A stretch of DNA of 64,000 nucleotides from positions 8,556,001 to 8,620,000 of the forward strand of contig NC_079886.1 in assembly GCF_029227915.1 (NCBI RefSeq), read 5' to 3'. Positions within the stretch are counted from its first letter, which is position 1, and each line of letters starts with the position of its first letter. Below are positions 61,001 to 64,000 of the stretch, one piece after another. This DNA comes from Hydractinia symbiolongicarpus (Eukaryota > Cnidaria > Hydrozoa > Anthoathecata > Hydractiniidae). The notes beneath the pieces are model-generated. The model did no database searches, was not told the DNA's origin, and was given only the letters and a program-made list of their open reading frames with translations. The position numbers and the translations under genes are program-made.

Positions 61001-64000
61001 GTCTTCTGTGTTCCTAGAAAATGGTGCGGTCCACTCGTAATGGCAACTTAGTCGAATTCTTGCTTATTCCTGTCCCTTTGTACATTTATCTGATAAGACG
61101 TTTTCCGCTAGGTTATCGTATGTAATCTTGTCCTTTTACATTTCGAATTTATAATAGCACTTTAGGGTTTGTGTTTTATGTTAGGTTCCTGTGTGAAAGG
61201 AAAGGAACAAATTGAAGCGTCTAAACATACTAGCTCTATAAAGAAAGCCTTGGTAGTATGTCCGGACGGCACGGAATGTGCGACTGGGAGCACGTGTTGT
61301 AAATTATCTACTGGGGGATATGGATGTTGTCCTTTGCCTCAAGCTACTTGCTGTTCTGACGGTGTACACTGCTGTCCGAATGGTTATTCCTGTTCGGCAG
61401 GTACTTTTCATTTTAATTTTCCGTGCTTTAGCATCTTCATTGCATAATTACATTGGTAAACGAATCCGCCGGGAACGATTGATGCATTGTGGAAACCTCT
61501 GCTCCAATTGGAAAAGTGACTTATAAAGGGTTTTGAGCTTTATTATGATATTCCTTTCGTTTGGCCCTTTATATTGTTTTCTACATTTATCACACCAGCA
61601 TCTCTCAAGTAGTAAATATCCCTGCTATCTTTGTTCACATGTGAAATGGCTGCTTAAAGTCTACGTGTTCAATGTTAGGTTATTGTGTGAAAGGAGACGA
61701 AAGAATCGAAGCATCAAGACATACCAGCTCTATAAAGAAAGCCTTGGTAGTATGTCCAGACGGAGTGTCACAATGCCCTTCAGGAAGCACGTGCTGTAAA
61801 CTGTCTACAGGAGGCTATGGATGTTGTCCCCTGCCCAAGGCTACCTGCTGTTCTGATGGTGTTCACTGCTGCCCAAACGGTTATTCTTGTTCAGCTGGTA
61901 CGTTTTATGAGAATTTTACGCCTCTTAATATTTCTTTTGCATTGCATGGTTGGTAAAAAGAGCATGGAAAAGACTTGCGGCCTTTTGTGAGTCTTCTGTG
62001 TTCCTAGAAAACGGTGCGGTCGACTCGTAATGGCAACTTAGTCGAATTCTTGCTTATTCCTGTCCCTTTGTACATTTATCTGATAAGACGTTTTCCGCTA
62101 GGTTATCGTATGTAATCTTGTCCTTTTACATTTCGAATTTATAATAGCACTTTAGGGTTTGTGTTTTATGTTAGGTTCCTGTGTGAAAGGAAAGGAACAA
62201 ATTGAAGCGTCTAAACATACTAGCTCTATAAAGAAAGCCTTGGTGGTATGTCCGGACGGCACGGAATGTGCGACTGGGAGCACGTGTTGTAAATTATCTA
62301 CTGGGGGATATGGATGTTGTCCTTTGCCTCAAGCTACTTGCTGTTCTGACGGTGTACACTGCTGTCCGAATGGTTATTCCTGTTCGGCAGGTACTTTTCA
62401 TTTTAATTTTCCGTGCTTTAGCGTCTTCATTGCATAATTACATTGGTAAACGAATCCGCCGGGAACGATTGATGCATTGTGGAAACCTCTGCTCCGATTG
62501 GAAAAGTGACTTATAAAGGGTTTTGAGCTTTCTTATGATATTCCTTTCGTTTGGCCCTTTATATTGTTTTCTACATTTATCATACCAGCATCTCTCAAGT
62601 AGTAAATATCCCTGCTATCTTTGTTCACATGTGAAATGGCTGGTTAAAGTCTACGTGTTCCATGTTAGGTTATTGTGTGAAAGGAGACGAAAAAATCGAA
62701 GCATCAAGACATACCAGTGGCATAAAGAAAGCCTTGGTAGTATGTCCAGACGGAGTGTCACAATGCCCTTCAGAAAGCACGTGCTGTAAACTCTCTACAG
62801 GAGGCTATGGATGTTGTCCCCTGCCCAAGGCTACCTGCTGTTCTGATGGCGTTCACTGCTGCCCAAACGGTTATTCTTGTTCAGCAGGTACGTTTTATGA
62901 GAATTTTACGCCTCTTAATATTTTTTTTCCATTGCATGGTTAGTAAAAAGAGCATGTAAAAGACTTGCGGCCTTTTGTGAGTCTTCTGTGTTCCTAGAAA
63001 ACGGTGCGGTCCACTCGTAATGGCAACTTAGTCGGATTCTTGCTTATTCCTGTCCCTTTGTACATTTATCTGATAAGACGTTTTCCGCTAGGTTATCGTA
63101 TGTAATCTTGTCCTTTTACATTTCGAATTTATAATAGCACTTTAGGGTTTGTGTTTTATGTTAGGTTCCTGTGTGAAAGGAAAGGAACAAATTGAAGCGT
63201 CTAAACATACTAGCTCTATAAAGAAAGCCTTGGTAGTATGTCCGGACGGCACGGAATGTGCGACTGGGAGCACGTGTTGTAAATTATCTACTGGGGGATA
63301 TGGATGTTGTCCTTTGCCTCAAGCTACTTGCTGTTCTGACGGTGTACACTGCTGTCCGAATGGTTATTCCTGTTCGGCAGGTACTTTTCATTTTAATTTT
63401 CCGTGCTTTAGCGTCTTCATTGCATAATTACATTGGTAAACGAATCCGCCGGGAACGATTGATGCATTGTGGAAACCTCTGCTCCAATTGGAAAAGTGAC
63501 TTATAAAGGGTTTTGAGCTTTCTTATGATATTCCTTTCGTTTGGCCCTTTATATTGTTTTCTACATTTATCACACCAGCATCTCTCAAGTAGTAAATATC
63601 CCTGCTATCTTTGTTCACATGTGAAATGGCTGCTTAAAGTCTACGTGTTCCATGTTAGGTTATTGTGTGAAAGGAGACGAAAGAATCGAAGCATCAAGAC
63701 ATACCAGCTCTATAAAGAAAGCCTTGGTAGTATGTCCAGACGGAGTGTCACAATGCCCTTCAGGAAGCACGTGCTGTAAACTGTCTACAGGAGGCTATGG
63801 ATGTTGTCCCCTGCCCAAGGCTACCTGCTGTTCTGATGGTGTTCACTGCTGCCCAAACGGTTATTCTTGTTCAGCAGGTACGTTTTATGAGATTTTTATG
63901 CCTCTTAATATTTCCTTTGCATTGCATGGTTGGTAAAAAGAGCATAGAAAAGCATTGCAGCCTTTTGTGAGTCTTCTGTGTTCCTAGAAAACGGTGCGGT
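46001..64000 (+). CDS. GRN: Progranulin with a giant tandem array of granulin exons, partial at 3' end
   Basis: Exon 1 (45966-46084, ATG 46001) encodes signal peptide [20 protein letters not shown]. Exon 2 (47939-49172) carries five granulin domains. Exon 3 (49922-50161) and exon 4 (51384-51587) carry one each. Then type A exons (219 bp) start at 51893, 52883, 53854, 54825, 55796, 56767, 57757, 58747, 59718, 60689, 61679, 62669 and 63659. They alternate with type B exons (216 bp) at 52389, 53360, 54331, 55302, 56273, 57263, 58253, 59224, 60195, 61185, 62175 and 63165. All splice sites are AG/GT and phases agree, giving 2,400 codons so far. Each domain has the 12-Cys granulin pattern (CPDG, TCC, GCC, TCC, HCC). 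Progranulins are secreted growth and lysosomal factors cut into single granulins. The linker carries IKK before each domain as a possible processing site. The 3' end is outside the window. Confidence 0.95.
47015..47300 (-). mobile_element. tRNA-derived SINE in progranulin intron 1
   Basis: On the minus strand the head reads like a Pol III promoter. A GTGGTTATAACTC A-box-like word is followed about 30 bases later by GGTTCGATTTC (B box). A non-tRNA body then continues through CCCGGGTTAACGCACACC and TTGCGAAGAGTTGTCTAGTA. No other coding or structural explanation fits this GC-richer block in an AT-rich intron. Confidence 0.65.
47287..47317. repeat. 10-bp inverted repeat
   Basis: CACTAATCTA, an 11-base spacer, then TAGATTAGTG, exact complements. 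It adjoins the SINE head. Confidence 0.85.
51384..64000 (+). repeat. Tandem exon-intron array (A/B granulin pairs, 971 or 990 bp)
   Basis: Successive A exons are 990, 971, 971, 971, 971, 990, 990, 971, 971, 990, 990 and 990 bp apart. The 19-bp difference is one indel in the A-to-B intron: long forms contain CGGCCTTTTGTGAGTCTTC and short forms lack it. Introns after A (277 or 258 bp) and after B (about 278 bp) are as conserved as exons. Exon 4 has a B-type second half and is followed by a B-type intron, so it is the left boundary unit with a diverged first half. The array runs off the right edge. Confidence 0.97.
54250..61700 (+). repeat. Higher-order repeat of four A/B pairs (3,922 bp) within the array
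   Basis: Private variants recur in the same order 3,922 bp apart. LTQAT occurs in the B exons at 54331 and 58253. ISFTFHG after the A exons occurs at 54825 and 58747. FYQNF after the A exons occurs at 56767 and 60689. CFSIF after the B exons occurs at 57263 and 61185. This shows a block of eight exons was duplicated after the basic A/B pairs had spread. Confidence 0.85.

Noticed and set aside
51384-64000. Regularly spaced repeats resembling a CRISPR-like array
   Set aside because: Units are long, contain splice sites and encode 12-Cys granulin domains; spacers are homologous introns, not unique sequences.

Overview
The window is strongly AT-rich animal nuclear DNA. It has split genes with GT-AG introns, one nuclear tRNA gene, and many degraded transposable elements and MITEs. 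The recognisable genes (an IA-2/PTPRN orthologue, ATP synthase epsilon, C2orf69, POMK, progranulin) are all metazoan. The base composition, short exons, Merlin and non-LTR relics and small secreted Cys-rich peptides suggest a cnidarian, probably a hydrozoan. That placement is inferred; no marker gene proves it.

Layout. 414-13485 (minus): 21 exons of a receptor-type tyrosine phosphatase-like N gene (IA-2/phogrin family), with its 3' end off the left edge, its signal-peptide exon not found, and a dead LINE in its second intron. 13.5-26.4 kb: no host gene, but a mosaic of MITEs, a hAT-like non-autonomous element, a degenerate DUF3987-like gene, a Merlin transposase relic and a 58-bp minisatellite. 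27247-27435 (plus): ATP synthase epsilon subunit. 30327-30468: a complete-looking 142-bp mini-Helitron. 31.5 and 34.9-35.6 kb (minus): two small secreted six-Cys peptide precursors with nearly the same Cys spacing. 37170-40364 (plus): C2orf69. 40962-42420 (plus): protein O-mannose kinase POMK. 44834-44905 (minus): tRNA-His(GTG).

46001 to the right edge (plus): a giant progranulin gene. After a signal-peptide exon, one large exon carries five granulin domains, followed by two single-domain exons. Then comes an array of 25 nearly identical single-granulin exons in strict alternation of two types (13 A, 12 B). Every array intron is phase 1 and lies between the 11th and 12th cysteine of a domain, so exons can be added or skipped without shifting frame. 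The array continues past the window. At least 32 granulin domains (about 2,400 codons) are encoded here, against seven and a half in human progranulin. Introns are as homogenised as exons, and a four-pair higher-order repeat of 3,922 bp shows recent expansion by unequal exchange. This is the most unusual system in the window.

PTPRN (dense-core vesicle membrane), the two peptide precursors and progranulin (secreted) share the secretory pathway, and POMK acts in it. The sequence gives no evidence that they are co-regulated.
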